A stretch of DNA of 64,000 nt from an uncultured Bacilli bacterium (GCA_910579535.1 CAJTUR010000001.1:30911-94910), one strand, 5' to 3'; positions 53,701 to 63,981 are shown, counted from the stretch's first letter. Notes: a model not told the origin generated them from the sequence alone. Program-made: numbers and translations.

Positions 53701-53896
53701 TCCATGGCTACGTTTTCTACCACTGGATTTACCGTATACGGTATTTTAGTACACTATAAAGTATTTAGTAAATAAAATATTAAATAACAAATAGATAAAA
53801 TAGATAAAACCAAATTTGAAAATTTGAATTTAAACTGTTTCAAAGTTTGTCAAAATATGATATACTTATTAAGTAAGGAAAGTAAGGAATAATGAA
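53701..53896. other. Non-coding spacer before the type I operon
   Basis: AT-rich, includes the palindrome CCGTATACGG near 53732 and the direct repeat AAGTAAGGAAAGTAAGGAA at 53872-53890. TATACT at about 53858 may be the -10 of the following operon, with only a weak -35 (TTTCAA). Confidence 0.4.
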
Positions 53897-54112
53897 ATGA
53901 AAAATAATAATTTATTAGCTTCGGCAAAACTAACATCAAAAGGGCAAATTACTATTCCAAAGATAGTAAGAGACACTTTAGCACTTGGAGTAGGAGATTC
54001 TGTAATCTTTTATTTGGATGATAAAAAGAATATAAAAATATCTAATAGAAAAGATTGCAAAATTGAGTCTGATATAAAAAAAGAACAGATAGTTGTTAGG
54101 AGCGGTAAATAA
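53897..54112 (+). CDS. AbrB/MazE-type small DNA-binding protein
   Basis: 71 aa. Swapped-hairpin AbrB domain ASAKLTSKGQITIPKIVRDT plus GVGDSVIFYLDDKKNIKI. Its stop overlaps the hsdM start, so it is translationally coupled to the restriction-modification genes. With no toxin gene attached it is more likely an autoregulator of the type I operon than an antitoxin. Similar small AbrB genes are seen before hsdM in Firmicutes. Confidence 0.85.
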   Translation: MKNNNLLASAKLTSKGQITIPKIVRDTLALGVGDSVIFYLDDKKNIKISNRKDCKIESDIKKEQIVVRSGK

Positions 54113-56211
54113 TGAAAGAAACAATGAATATAAATAAAGAAGTTGCTATGGTATGGAGTATAGCAAATAAACTTAGAGGAGTATACAAAAGCGATAAATA
54201 TAAAGATGTAATTATTCCTATGGTTATAATACGTAGATTTGAATGTGCATTAGCAAAAACAAAAAACAAGGTAGTTGAAGCATACTCAAAAGATAAAACT
54301 ATACCTGAAAAAATATTATGTAAATTATCGGGGCACTCATTTTATAATACGAGTAAATTTGATTTAAAAGAGTTATTAAACGACTCAGACCATATTTCAG
54401 CAAATTTTAAATCTTATATAAATGGATTTTCGACAAATGTTAAAACCATTTTATTAAAAGATGGCTTAGATTTTGAACCTGATATAGATAAAATGGCAAA
54501 AAACAATAGATTATTAGGAATTATAAAAGAATTTAGTAATCTGGATTTAAATCCCGAGACAGTTAACAATCATAAGATGGGATATATTTTTGAAGATATT
54601 ATTAGAAGATTTTCTGAAAATGCTGAAGCTGGTGATCACTTTACTCCAAGAGAAGTAATTAAACTTATGGTAAAAATCTTATTATCTGAAAGCTGCGATG
54701 ATTTAGCTACTCCAGGTAAAACTATTACAGTATTAGATGCTGCTTGTGGAACTGGTGGAATGCTAAGTACAACTAGAGAATCAATTATGGAATTAAATCC
54801 AAATGCGGATGTTCAACTATTTGGGCAAGAAGTTAATCCTGAGTCGTATGGTATTTGTTTAGCTGACATGTTAATTAAAGGCCAAGATGCAAAAAACATT
54901 AGGTTTCAAGATACTATGAAAGCTGATTGTTTTTCTGCAACTCTGAACGATAGAGAACAAAAAATGAGATTTGTTATTATGAATCCACCATTTGGTCAAC
55001 CATGGGGCGGAAAAGATGCAGCAGATGGAGTTGAATCTGCAGTCAAAAAAGAATATGAAAAGGGCTTTAAAGGTAGGTTTGTCGCTGGACTGCCAGGAAC
55101 TGGAGATATGCAGTTGTTATTTATGCAACATGCAATTTCTAAATTGGATGATAATGGTCGAGCAGCAATAATAACTAATGGATCTCCACTGTTTTCTGGA
55201 GGAACTTCTTCTGGGGAAAGTCAAATAAGAAGATGGATGATAGAAAATGATTTAATTGAAGCTATTATTGCGCTACCGACCGATTTGTTCTACAACACCA
55301 ATATTGGAATATATGTATTTATATTATCCAAACCTGATATTAAATTATCTAAACGTAAAGGGAAAATTCAGTTAATAAATGCTACTGACGAAAATTTTTG
55401 GACTCCATTAAGAACATCTTTAGGTAAAAAAAGAAAAGAAATATCTGATAATCGAGATAATAATCAAATAAAGAAAATAGTAGATTTATATGCTGAATTT
55501 AAAGAGAATAAATATTGTAAAATATTTGATAAAGAAGAATTTTTATATAGGGAATATGCAGTTTATCAACCATTGCAGAGAAGTTATGCAATAAATGATG
55601 AAAGAATAGAAAATTTAAGAAATAATGGATATTTAGATAATTTCTATAATCAAGATAAAATAGATGAATACTTATTGTTAGATCCAATACCCACAAAGCA
55701 AAAGAAAGAGTTAGATAAATACTTATTAAATAAAAATACTTATGAATCTATATTTGAAATATTGGAAAGAAATAAATCAAATAAAGTATATAAAAAAGAA
55801 AGAGAGTTTAATGATTATATTAAGACCATATTAGATATACCAAAAAATATATTAGAGAAAGTAATAGATGGATTATCTATGATGGACAAAACTGCAGAAA
55901 TACATAAAGATAATAAGGGCAATATAATAATAGATAAACAAACAAAGGATACGGAAATTGTTAAATATACAAAGGATATTGATGAATATATGAAAGAGGA
56001 AGTATTACCTCATGTACCGGATGCTATGTATTTTTTTGAAGAAGATACAAGTGCAAAGAAACCAATTATTAAGACAGGTGCAGAAATTCCATTTACTAGA
56101 TATTTCTATGAATATAAAGAACCTAAAAATTCTGAAAAATTAGAAAGAGAGTTTTTAGAATTAGAGGCATCTTTAAATAAAAGAATAGAGGATTTGTTTA
56201 AGGAGGTATAA
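54112..56211 (+). CDS. hsdM: Type I restriction-modification methylase subunit HsdM
   Basis: N6-adenine methyltransferase. 699 aa. N-terminal helical domain, then the conserved GYIFEDIIRRFSENAEAGDHFTPREV block (about 165-190). SAM motif I is VLDAACGTGGML (about 210), catalytic motif IV is NPPFG (about 295), and ATNGSPLFSGG follows. The long C-terminal third (about 450-699) is charged, helical and ends FLELEASLNKRIEDL, likely contacting HsdS. Stop lies 3 nt before hsdS. Different subtype from the remnant at 51902. Confidence 0.96.
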   Translation: MKETMNINKEVAMVWSIANKLRGVYKSDKYKDVIIPMVIIRRFECALAKTKNKVVEAYSKDKTIPEKILCKLSGHSFYNTSKFDLKELLNDSDHISANFKSYINGFSTNVKTILLKDGLDFEPDIDKMAKNNRLLGIIKEFSNLDLNPETVNNHKMGYIFEDIIRRFSENAEAGDHFTPREVIKLMVKILLSESCDDLATPGKTITVLDAACGTGGMLSTTRESIMELNPNADVQLFGQEVNPESYGICLADMLIKGQDAKNIRFQDTMKADCFSATLNDREQKMRFVIMNPPFGQPWGGKDAADGVESAVKKEYEKGFKGRFVAGLPGTGDMQLLFMQHAISKLDDNGRAAIITNGSPLFSGGTSSGESQIRRWMIENDLIEAIIALPTDLFYNTNIGIYVFILSKPDIKLSKRKGKIQLINATDENFWTPLRTSLGKKRKEISDNRDNNQIKKIVDLYAEFKENKYCKIFDKEEFLYREYAVYQPLQRSYAINDERIENLRNNGYLDNFYNQDKIDEYLLLDPIPTKQKKELDKYLLNKNTYESIFEILERNKSNKVYKKEREFNDYIKTILDIPKNILEKVIDGLSMMDKTAEIHKDNKGNIIIDKQTKDTEIVKYTKDIDEYMKEEVLPHVPDAMYFFEEDTSAKKPIIKTGAEIPFTRYFYEYKEPKNSEKLEREFLELEASLNKRIEDLFKEV

Positions 56212-56214
56212 TTC

Positions 56215-57555
56215 ATGACTAAAATTAAGTACAGTGGATCACAATGGATAGGTGCTATACCAATTGAATGGAAAGTCAATAGGCTTAGATATAATTGTGA
56301 TTTTAAAACAGGAGGAACTCCTCCTGATAAATATGGTATTAATTTAATAGGAGATGGATATCCTTGGATAACAGCTCAGGATATGGGAAATGGTTTTGAA
56401 ATAACAAAATATACTCAATATATTTCTGATGATGCAATTAAGCTATGTAAATATAAATTGTTTCCTGCCGGCTCAATTTTACTTGTGTGTATAGCATCAG
56501 TTGGAAAGATTGGATACTCTTTGGAAAAAACATATTCTAATCAACAAATAACTTCATTAAAATCTAAAGCTCATTTGTTTGATAAATATCTTTTATACTT
56601 AGTTATATCTTTATCACCCATGATAGAAAAAGATGCTTCAAGTAATGTAGTTTCTATAATAAATACACAATATCTTAAAAATATTAATTGTTGTTTCCCA
56701 ATATATAAAGAACAACAATTAATAGCAAATTTTCTTGATGAAAAAGTCAACAAAATTGATAAGATAATAAATGATTTAAATAAACAAATAGATATAATTA
56801 ATGATTATCGTAAATCTCTTATTATAGAAACTGTTACAAAGGGATTAAGAAACAAAATAAAACTTAAAGATACAAAAATAAATTGGATAGGATATATTCC
56901 ACAACATTGGAATGTTAAAAAAATAAAGCATTCATTTGTTGATAATAATTTTGGTATAAAGGTAGGCCCTTTTGGCAGTTCATTAACTGATTGTGTAGTT
57001 AGCGAATCGGAGGGTGACTATAAAATATATGGACAGGCGAATTTAATAAGAAGGAATTTTTTGTTTGGAGATAACTATATAACAAAAAAGGACTTTAATA
57101 GATTAAAAAATTATGAGGTTATAGCGGGCGACATAGTTGTATCAATGATGGGTACTATTGGAAAATGTAGAGTTGTACCAAATAATATTGAAAGAGGAAT
57201 AATGGATTCACATTTAATTAAGATAAGACTAGACAAAAAAATAATGAACTCTAAGTACTTTGAATATCAATATGAAGGAAACAATATATATGAACAACTT
57301 TTATATTATAGTAATGGAAGTATTATGAGTGGGCTAAATTCAACTATTATCAAAAATGTATATTTTGTTTATCCACCAATAGATGAACAAAATGAAATAG
57401 TTAAATATTTAGATAGTAAATGCGCTAAAATAAATAAAATATTAGAAGAAAAAAACAAACAGATTGAGCAAATGCAACAATATAAAAAATCAATAATATA
57501 TGAATATGTAACAGGTAAGAAGAGAGTGAGAGGAGCAGAAGAACTATATGGATAA
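56215..57555 (+). CDS. hsdS: Type I specificity subunit HsdS
   Basis: DNA-recognition subunit. 446 aa with two target-recognition domains of about 160 aa each: TRD1 opens YSGSQWIGAIPIEWKVNRLR and TRD2 WIGYIPQHWNVKKIKHSF. Each is followed by a helical spacer: INDLNKQIDIINDYRKSLI and KNKQIEQMQQYKKSIIYEYV. Both TRDs appear intact. No second hsdS or invertible repeat is seen nearby. Overlaps hsdR by 8 nt. Confidence 0.95.
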   Translation: MTKIKYSGSQWIGAIPIEWKVNRLRYNCDFKTGGTPPDKYGINLIGDGYPWITAQDMGNGFEITKYTQYISDDAIKLCKYKLFPAGSILLVCIASVGKIGYSLEKTYSNQQITSLKSKAHLFDKYLLYLVISLSPMIEKDASSNVVSIINTQYLKNINCCFPIYKEQQLIANFLDEKVNKIDKIINDLNKQIDIINDYRKSLIIETVTKGLRNKIKLKDTKINWIGYIPQHWNVKKIKHSFVDNNFGIKVGPFGSSLTDCVVSESEGDYKIYGQANLIRRNFLFGDNYITKKDFNRLKNYEVIAGDIVVSMMGTIGKCRVVPNNIERGIMDSHLIKIRLDKKIMNSKYFEYQYEGNNIYEQLLYYSNGSIMSGLNSTIIKNVYFVYPPIDEQNEIVKYLDSKCAKINKILEEKNKQIEQMQQYKKSIIYEYVTGKKRVRGAEELYG

Positions 57556-60500
57556 TTTCTTTAAAGAAAGAGAAGAATATCAAAGATATATAATTAATTA
57601 TTTGGTTAATAACAATGGATATAAAGAAAGAAAGTTTTCTGAAGGAAAATATAATCCGTTATATGCAATGGATACTGAATTGCTTCTTCAGTTTTTAGAG
57701 ACTACTCAATCTGATACAATTGCATATTTGAGAGATTTATATCCAAATGCTGATGAATTAATTATTAAAAAGATTAATGAAAGTATTACTAGGAGAGATA
57801 GCAGTTTAATTAGCAAATTAAAAAATGGTATATATTTTGATAACACTACACATTTAGATTTAATGTATGATAAACCAGCAACTTCTATAAATGAAGATTT
57901 GATGGAAAAATATAATAGTAATATTTTTTCCATTATGGAAGAAGTTTATCATAAAGATGGAGAAAGAATAGATTTAGTAATATTTTTAAATGGTATTGCG
58001 ATTATCACTATTGAATTAAAGAGTAATCAGTCTGGTCAAAATTATGAAGATGCTATTGAACAATATAAAAATGATAGAGATTATACTACGAGACTATTAT
58101 CATTTAAAATTGGTGCATTAGTTAATTTTGCAGTGGATACTAAAGAAGCATATATGTGTACTGAATTAAAAGGTAGGTCATCTTTCTTTTTGCCATTTAA
58201 TAAAGGAACAGAAGATGGTGGGAAAGGCAATCCACATAATGATAATGGATTAAATGTTTCTTATATGTGGGAAGATATATTAACTAAAGATACTTTATTA
58301 TATTTAATTAAAAACTTTATATTTGTAGAAAAAGAGGAGAAAGAAGATCCTAATACTGGAAAATTAAAAATAAAAGAAAGTTTAATTTTTCCTAGATATC
58401 ATCAATTAGATGCAATAAGAAATTTACTTTCTGACTTTAAAATTAATAGGACTAGAAAAAATTATTTAATTGAGCATAGTGCGGGTTCTGGAAAAACTAA
58501 AACTATTGCTTGGTTAGCCTACAGATTACAGTGCTTGCATGATGTAAATGAAAAAAATATATTTGATTCTGTACTAATTATTACAGATAGAATAGTTGTT
58601 GACCAACAACTCCAAGATGCAATTAAATCTTTAGACCATGATCCAAGTTTAATAAAAGTGATGGACGAAGATTGTAGTTCTGCAGATTTAGGTGATGCTA
58701 TAAAAAATGGTTATAAAATAATTGTTTCAACTATTCAAAAGTTTAGATACATATTAGATGAAACTAAAAACATTACAGATAAAAGTTTTGCAATAATTAT
58801 TGATGAAGCACACTCATCTACTTCTGGAAAGAATATGTCTGCTGTTACTACTGTTTTATCCGATGAAACAGAAGAAGACTTAGATTCTATTGAAGATCAA
58901 ATGGTAGAAGAAATTAGTAAAAGTGGAAAGCAAAATAATATATCAATGATAGCATTTACCGCAACTCCTAAAAAACAAACTCTTCAATTATTTGGAACTC
59001 CAAATGAAGATGGTAAGACAGCCCCGTTTCATGTATATGGAATGAAGCAGGCTATACAAGAAGAATTTATATTAGATGTACTAACTAATTACACAACTTA
59101 TAAAACTTTCTATGAAGTAACTAAAAAAATTGAAGATAATCCAGAAGTATTTAAAAGTTTTGTAAAAAAGAAACTTAATCGTATTGTTGATTTAGATCCA
59201 CATAATATAGGTCAAAAAGTTGAAATAATTATAGAGCATTTTAGAGATTGTATTATGAGAGAACTTGGTGGAAAAGCTAAAGCAATGGTGGTTACATCTT
59301 CTAGAGAAGCAGCAGTACGTTATAAATTAGCATTCGAAAGATACATTGTAGAACATAATTATACAGATATAAAAGCATTGGTAGCATTTTCTGGAAAGGT
59401 TCCTGTGGATGGAATTGAATATTCTGAGGTTGGTATAAACAAAATACCAGAAAAAGATTTAAAAGCAGAATTTGATAAAGATGATTATCAAGTTTTACTA
59501 GTTGCCAATAAATATCAAACAGGCTTTGATCAACCAAAATTAGTTGCAATGTATGTTGATAAAAAACTAAAAGGAATAGCAGCTGTTCAAACACTATCTA
59601 GGTTAAATAGAATATGCCCTCCTTATGATAAAAAGACTTTTATATTAGATTTTAAAAATGATTATGTGGATATAAAAAAATCATTTGAGCCATATTATGA
59701 TGGAACTATATTATCCGAGAGTATAGATCCGGAAAAAATTTATGATTTAATTGGTGTAATTGATTCATACAATTTTATGGATTATTCCGATGTTGAGGAA
59801 TTTAATAGAATTGCTTATAAGGATAAGAAAGCCAAAACAAGTGCAGATAAAATAAAAATGGAAAGTTTAGTTGATAGATCGCTACAGAAAATTAAGAAAA
59901 GAGACAATAAAGTACAATTAGAAATAAAGAAAAATATTGCAAGTTTTAATAAGACCTATAGATTTTTAATTCAAGCAACTGTGTTTGAAGATGTTGATTT
60001 ACATAAAAAGTATAATTATTTAAGTGTATTATATAAAGAATTAGATGTAACAGGAATTAAAGTAGATTTTAGTGTAGTGGGAGCTATTAACATTTCTAAT
60101 ATTGACCAAAAGAAAACTGGTGAATATATAATAGATGTAGGTGAGCCTACTATAATTGCAGAGCCAGAAGTAAAGTATGGAACTCCAAGACCAGTAACAT
60201 TAATTGTTGAGCAAAAAAGAAAATTAGATGAAATAATAAATGAAATTAATTTAGAAAAAGGAATAAATATTGATTCTAATTTAGCTGCTTCTTCTTTGGA
60301 GCAAATAAAAGATTTATTGATTAAAAATAACGATTTAAAAAATAGTGCATTGGTTAATGACTATGATGATTTTAAGTTTTCATACTATGAAAGTGTAAAT
60401 AAAGCTTTAGTAGATGGTTATGAACATAATACAGATCTTTATAAGCTATTATTGAATGATGATGATGTTAAGAGAAGAGTATTAGGCATTTATATGGAAG

Positions 60501-61000
60501 ATATATATAAATCATTAAAGAAAAATAATGCAGAAAGAAAAAGTAGATTTTATACAAAAAGTGGTAGGGAAATATCATATTATGGTTGTGAATATGGATA
60601 TATTCCAAAAGTTAACAATATATATTCCGGCATAGAAACAATAGATGATTTATTTGAAAAACTATTAGAATGTTACTCGGATGAAACAGCTTATCCATCA
60701 TGTCAATCAGATTATATCAATAATAGTGATCCAACTTATGGCCAATGTGCAGTTACAGCGATGTTAGTATACGATATATTCGGCGGTACAATTCATAGAA
60801 TTAAAGTAAGTGGTGGAACACATTATTTTAATAAAATAGATGGAAAATATATAGATTTAACTAGCGATCAATTTGAACTTTATAACATTATTGTTAATTA
60901 CGAGCCTAATGAAGAAATACCTCGAGAGTATTGTGGAAAAAATGAAGATACTAAAAAAAGGTATGAATTATTAGCGGGAAGACTAAATTCGTTAGATTAA
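57548..61000 (+). CDS. hsdR: Type I restriction endonuclease HsdR with C-terminal YunG-like domain
   Basis: Translocase/nuclease. 1150 aa. N-terminal PD-(D/E)XK nuclease RIDLVIFLNGIAIITIELKS (Asp...ELK, about 138-157). Helicase motors: Walker A EHSAGSGKTKTIAWL (about 310), DEAH IIDEAHSST (about 417), SATPKK-type motif AFTATPKKQT. Motif VI lies around QTLSRLNR. After the usual helical C-terminus, residues about 1030-1145 form an extra domain: Cys1067 in YGQCAVTAMLVYD, His1092 in GGTHYFN, Asp1103 in YIDLTSDQF. This matches YunG-family proteins and suggests a Cys-His-Asp catalytic set. The fusion is unusual for HsdR. Confidence 0.93.
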   Translation: MDNFFKEREEYQRYIINYLVNNNGYKERKFSEGKYNPLYAMDTELLLQFLETTQSDTIAYLRDLYPNADELIIKKINESITRRDSSLISKLKNGIYFDNTTHLDLMYDKPATSINEDLMEKYNSNIFSIMEEVYHKDGERIDLVIFLNGIAIITIELKSNQSGQNYEDAIEQYKNDRDYTTRLLSFKIGALVNFAVDTKEAYMCTELKGRSSFFLPFNKGTEDGGKGNPHNDNGLNVSYMWEDILTKDTLLYLIKNFIFVEKEEKEDPNTGKLKIKESLIFPRYHQLDAIRNLLSDFKINRTRKNYLIEHSAGSGKTKTIAWLAYRLQCLHDVNEKNIFDSVLIITDRIVVDQQLQDAIKSLDHDPSLIKVMDEDCSSADLGDAIKNGYKIIVSTIQKFRYILDETKNITDKSFAIIIDEAHSSTSGKNMSAVTTVLSDETEEDLDSIEDQMVEEISKSGKQNNISMIAFTATPKKQTLQLFGTPNEDGKTAPFHVYGMKQAIQEEFILDVLTNYTTYKTFYEVTKKIEDNPEVFKSFVKKKLNRIVDLDPHNIGQKVEIIIEHFRDCIMRELGGKAKAMVVTSSREAAVRYKLAFERYIVEHNYTDIKALVAFSGKVPVDGIEYSEVGINKIPEKDLKAEFDKDDYQVLLVANKYQTGFDQPKLVAMYVDKKLKGIAAVQTLSRLNRICPPYDKKTFILDFKNDYVDIKKSFEPYYDGTILSESIDPEKIYDLIGVIDSYNFMDYSDVEEFNRIAYKDKKAKTSADKIKMESLVDRSLQKIKKRDNKVQLEIKKNIASFNKTYRFLIQATVFEDVDLHKKYNYLSVLYKELDVTGIKVDFSVVGAINISNIDQKKTGEYIIDVGEPTIIAEPEVKYGTPRPVTLIVEQKRKLDEIINEINLEKGINIDSNLAASSLEQIKDLLIKNNDLKNSALVNDYDDFKFSYYESVNKALVDGYEHNTDLYKLLLNDDDVKRRVLGIYMEDIYKSLKKNNAERKSRFYTKSGREISYYGCEYGYIPKVNNIYSGIETIDDLFEKLLECYSDETAYPSCQSDYINNSDPTYGQCAVTAMLVYDIFGGTIHRIKVSGGTHYFNKIDGKYIDLTSDQFELYNIIVNYEPNEEIPREYCGKNEDTKKRYELLAGRLNSLD

Positions 61001-61348
61001 TTCTAAGGTATTAAAATTATGTTACTATTCACAGTTTACAGCACAAAAAGAATAGACAGTATAACAATAAATTAGCGGAATCTGTAAAACTCATATCTTC
61101 GACACTGATAATTAATGTTCGAGCATGTTAAAACATAATTCATTAATGTTAATTGTTAGCGACAGAATAATTAATTCTCTTGCATACTAATTCTCAATAC
61201 AAAATCGTAACATATTAGTCGGTTTCAGTAGTTAGTCAGCCTTTCAATGCTATTAACGATTGTTAATTTTAATGGTCTGGTTACAAATCAATTTATTTTG
61301 TCTTACTATCTTTATGGTATTATTTTAACCTATCAATGTGAAATTTAA
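61001..61348. other. Non-coding spacer
   Basis: About 350 bp, less A/T-biased than its surroundings, with no ORF or clear terminator. A small RNA cannot be excluded, but I see no recognisable one. Confidence 0.4.
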
Positions 61349-62152
61349 GTGATATTTCTTCTTTCAGCTGTGAATAGTAACAAAATTATAGGTTTTTCGA
61401 CAAATTTTTTAGTATATCTAATGACAAGTTTTAAGAAATATGGTAAAATTTGGTTAATGATAGAGAATATTTCATTTTTAATAATGGAGTATGCTCTATT
61501 TTTTGTTTTTAGAGGTGATATTTTGAAAGAATCTAAATTTATTATAATTTCTTTATATATTTTTTGTGTGATTATTACAGTTATATTTTGGCTTATAGGA
61601 GCTTTTAATGATCTACATGGAATTGCTTTTAATATATTATGCAATCTTTATAGTGGTATTATAATAGGTCTTATTACAGGATATTGTTCTTATTTTAATG
61701 AAAAAAAGAAAATTATTAATAATGTATATAATTATTATTACACTTTGTATACTACTTGTTATACTGCTATTTCAGCTAAAACATTTGGACATATTAATGT
61801 TAAATTGGTAAACGAAAAGTTTAGTGATTTAATGCCTAAAATAACTGAGAATCTAGAAAGTTATAGTAGTTTTTCAGTACATAAGAAAGATAAATATATG
61901 AGGATAATGAATCCAAATTTAAACTTAGATAATGAAAAAATTTCAAAAAAAGAAATATTGAAAACTGTAAAATTATTTAATGCTAAAATGGCAACTGATT
62001 ATTTAAATAAGACTATGGAAATAGTAAAGGAAATTTTGATAGAATTAAATAAAAAAAGATTTGAAAAAAGTTTTGAAATGTATAAGTTAATTAATGCTGC
62101 AATTTTTATGAAGGGAGAGGTAGATTATGAAAAAAGCAAAGATTATAAATAA
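61349..62152 (+). CDS. Three-helix membrane protein beside the PHP-ATPase
   Basis: 267 aa from GTG 61349; ATG 61421 is another possible start since neither has a clear ribosome-binding site. Three hydrophobic helices at about residues 38-56, 63-85 and 92-115, then a soluble, Lys-rich C-terminal domain of about 150 aa (SAKTFGHINVKLVNEKFSDL). Not recognised. It overlaps the following PHP-ATPase gene by 26 nt, so the two are probably one unit, perhaps membrane effector and sensor of a defence system. Confidence 0.6.
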   Translation: MIFLLSAVNSNKIIGFSTNFLVYLMTSFKKYGKIWLMIENISFLIMEYALFFVFRGDILKESKFIIISLYIFCVIITVIFWLIGAFNDLHGIAFNILCNLYSGIIIGLITGYCSYFNEKKKIINNVYNYYYTLYTTCYTAISAKTFGHINVKLVNEKFSDLMPKITENLESYSSFSVHKKDKYMRIMNPNLNLDNEKISKKEILKTVKLFNAKMATDYLNKTMEIVKEILIELNKKRFEKSFEMYKLINAAIFMKGEVDYEKSKDYK

Positions 62153-63959
62153 TTCTAGTATATGGGATTTACATATACATACTTGTAATAGTCCTAAATC
62201 TACAGGAGAATTTCAAAAAATGGATGTTACAACTTATGTAGACAAATTAATAGAAATATTTTCCAACTATCCAGATTTAACTCTTATATCATTTACTGAT
62301 CATAATTATATATCATATGAAGTTTATAAGGAATTTTATGGTAGAGAATCTAAAATTACTTTAATACCTGGAATAGAAATAGATATAAAAATTGATGGTA
62401 TTAAAGATTCTAAGCATCTAATTTTTTATTTCAATATTGAGCCTGACAATTTAGAAAACTTTGCAAATGAAATTAATATATTTTTAAAAGATAAAACTTC
62501 GATTAAAATCAATGAAATATTAGAATTTTTAGTTTCTAAAAAAATAGAGTTTTTGATAAGTCCTCATGCATTTAAACAAGGTAAAAGAAGTATTGATTAC
62601 GATTGGAATGATGAAGAAACAACTGGAAAAAACATGCACAAGTTTATGGACCAATTTTTTTGCTTTTGGGAGGCTGCAGGATATTCTGATATTGCAAAAG
62701 CAGTGGAATTTTTAAAAGATGTTGATAAAGAAGAAAAAATTTCGATTATTTCTTTTTCTGATTCTTCAGATGTTAAAAAACTAGAAGAATATTTATCAAA
62801 TCCCCCTCAATATTTTAAATCATTACCTAACTTTAAAGGAATTCAACTAGCTGGGACAGATTCTAGAAGAATATTAAAAAATAAAAAGGTAATTGATAAA
62901 GACAATTCAGGTAATATCATAGGCAGTATAAAAATAAATGGGGAGGAGATAGAATTATCTGATAGATTAAATGCTATAGTCGGTGGAAGAGGAAGTGGCA
63001 AGTCAATTTTAATAGATAATCTTGCTTTAAATATGGATAGTACAATAAGAGAAAATAAATCTTTAAAAGACGAGAGAATTTCTTTTTTAGATACTATGGA
63101 TATTTCGTTATATAATTTAGATGGAACAAGAATTAGTATAGATAGTAAAAAAGTAGATTTTTTTGATCAATCTTATGTTTCAAAAATATTTAATTCTGAT
63201 AATATTAGTTACGAAATAGAAACATATTTTCAAGATGAATTTAACAGCTTAGGTGAAATGAGCAAAGAAACTGAATTGCAAAACATTAAAACAGTTTATG
63301 AAGATAAATTAAAAAATACAGTTCAAATAAAACCTACAAGCAATATTTCAAATTTTATAGGTAAGTATAAAATAATAAATGATAAAGCATTAGAGATTAA
63401 GATAAGAAAAGGAGATATTGTTCCAGTTAAGAAAATTAATTTTGATGTTACATCGGCTATTGAATATGCAAAAAATGGGAACAAATTGATACCTTCTCAG
63501 TTGAAAGATAATATCAAAATCAATTTAGCTTTAAATCAATTACTCACAGTTGTTATAGAGCAAAGCGAAATTTATAATAATGAACAAGAAAAACTAAATT
63601 TAGAAAATATAATTAGACAAAATTGTATTAATTTTAATGAATCTAAAAGCAAAGATTTGCAGGAAAAGAATAAAGAAGAGGATTTGTTTTTACAACATTT
63701 TAATTATGAAAGTAATTCATACACCGAAAGAGCAAGTATAGTTAATGCCTTAATATACCTTGATAATAATTATAAATCGGAGAAAAGTTTATCTGACGTA
63801 AAAAATGGAATTGATGATAATAAATTCAAATTTGAGAAAAAGATTAAATTTGAGCGACCTTTAGATTACTTTAAAAGAATTTGTATAAAAAATATGGGAA
63901 GAAAATTTGAAAAATATGAAATTGGTGAGTTAATAAATATTTTTATATATACCTGTTAA
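62127..63959 (+). CDS. PHP-domain / SMC-like ATPase fusion (TrlF-like), apparently truncated
   Basis: 610 codons. N-terminal PHP phosphoesterase domain with metal motifs DLHIHTC (about residues 14-20), FTDHN (about 54-58), PGIEID and SPHAF. It is followed at about 287-296 by Walker A IVGGRGSGKSILID of an ABC/SMC-type ATPase. Similar PHP-ATPases (TrlF-like) are much longer and have a signature motif and Walker B near the C-terminus; neither is seen before the stop at 63957-63959. The stop lies in an inverted repeat, so the 3' part seems lost or displaced. AGGGAGAGG ribosome-binding site inside the membrane-protein gene. Confidence 0.75.
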   Translation: MKKAKIINNSSIWDLHIHTCNSPKSTGEFQKMDVTTYVDKLIEIFSNYPDLTLISFTDHNYISYEVYKEFYGRESKITLIPGIEIDIKIDGIKDSKHLIFYFNIEPDNLENFANEINIFLKDKTSIKINEILEFLVSKKIEFLISPHAFKQGKRSIDYDWNDEETTGKNMHKFMDQFFCFWEAAGYSDIAKAVEFLKDVDKEEKISIISFSDSSDVKKLEEYLSNPPQYFKSLPNFKGIQLAGTDSRRILKNKKVIDKDNSGNIIGSIKINGEEIELSDRLNAIVGGRGSGKSILIDNLALNMDSTIRENKSLKDERISFLDTMDISLYNLDGTRISIDSKKVDFFDQSYVSKIFNSDNISYEIETYFQDEFNSLGEMSKETELQNIKTVYEDKLKNTVQIKPTSNISNFIGKYKIINDKALEIKIRKGDIVPVKKINFDVTSAIEYAKNGNKLIPSQLKDNIKINLALNQLLTVVIEQSEIYNNEQEKLNLENIIRQNCINFNESKSKDLQEKNKEEDLFLQHFNYESNSYTERASIVNALIYLDNNYKSEKSLSDVKNGIDDNKFKFEKKIKFERPLDYFKRICIKNMGRKFEKYEIGELINIFIYTC

Positions 63960-63981
63960 ACACACGGTGCGTGTTTAACAG
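63953..63981. repeat. Perfect inverted repeat at the window edge
   Basis: CTGTTAAACAC (63953-63963) and GTGTTTAACAG (63971-63981), an 11-bp perfect stem with a 7-nt loop. It supplies the stop codon of the PHP-ATPase. No T run follows, so a simple terminator is unlikely; it may be the subterminal hairpin of an inserted mobile element that continues past 64000. Confidence 0.6.

Noticed and set aside
53897..54112. AbrB-like protein as antitoxin of a toxin-antitoxin pair
   Set aside because: The only adjoining gene is hsdM; no small toxin frame is present.
56215..57555. Phase-variable hsdS inversion system
   Set aside because: Only one hsdS, no silent partial copies or long inverted repeats, and no dedicated recombinase next to it.
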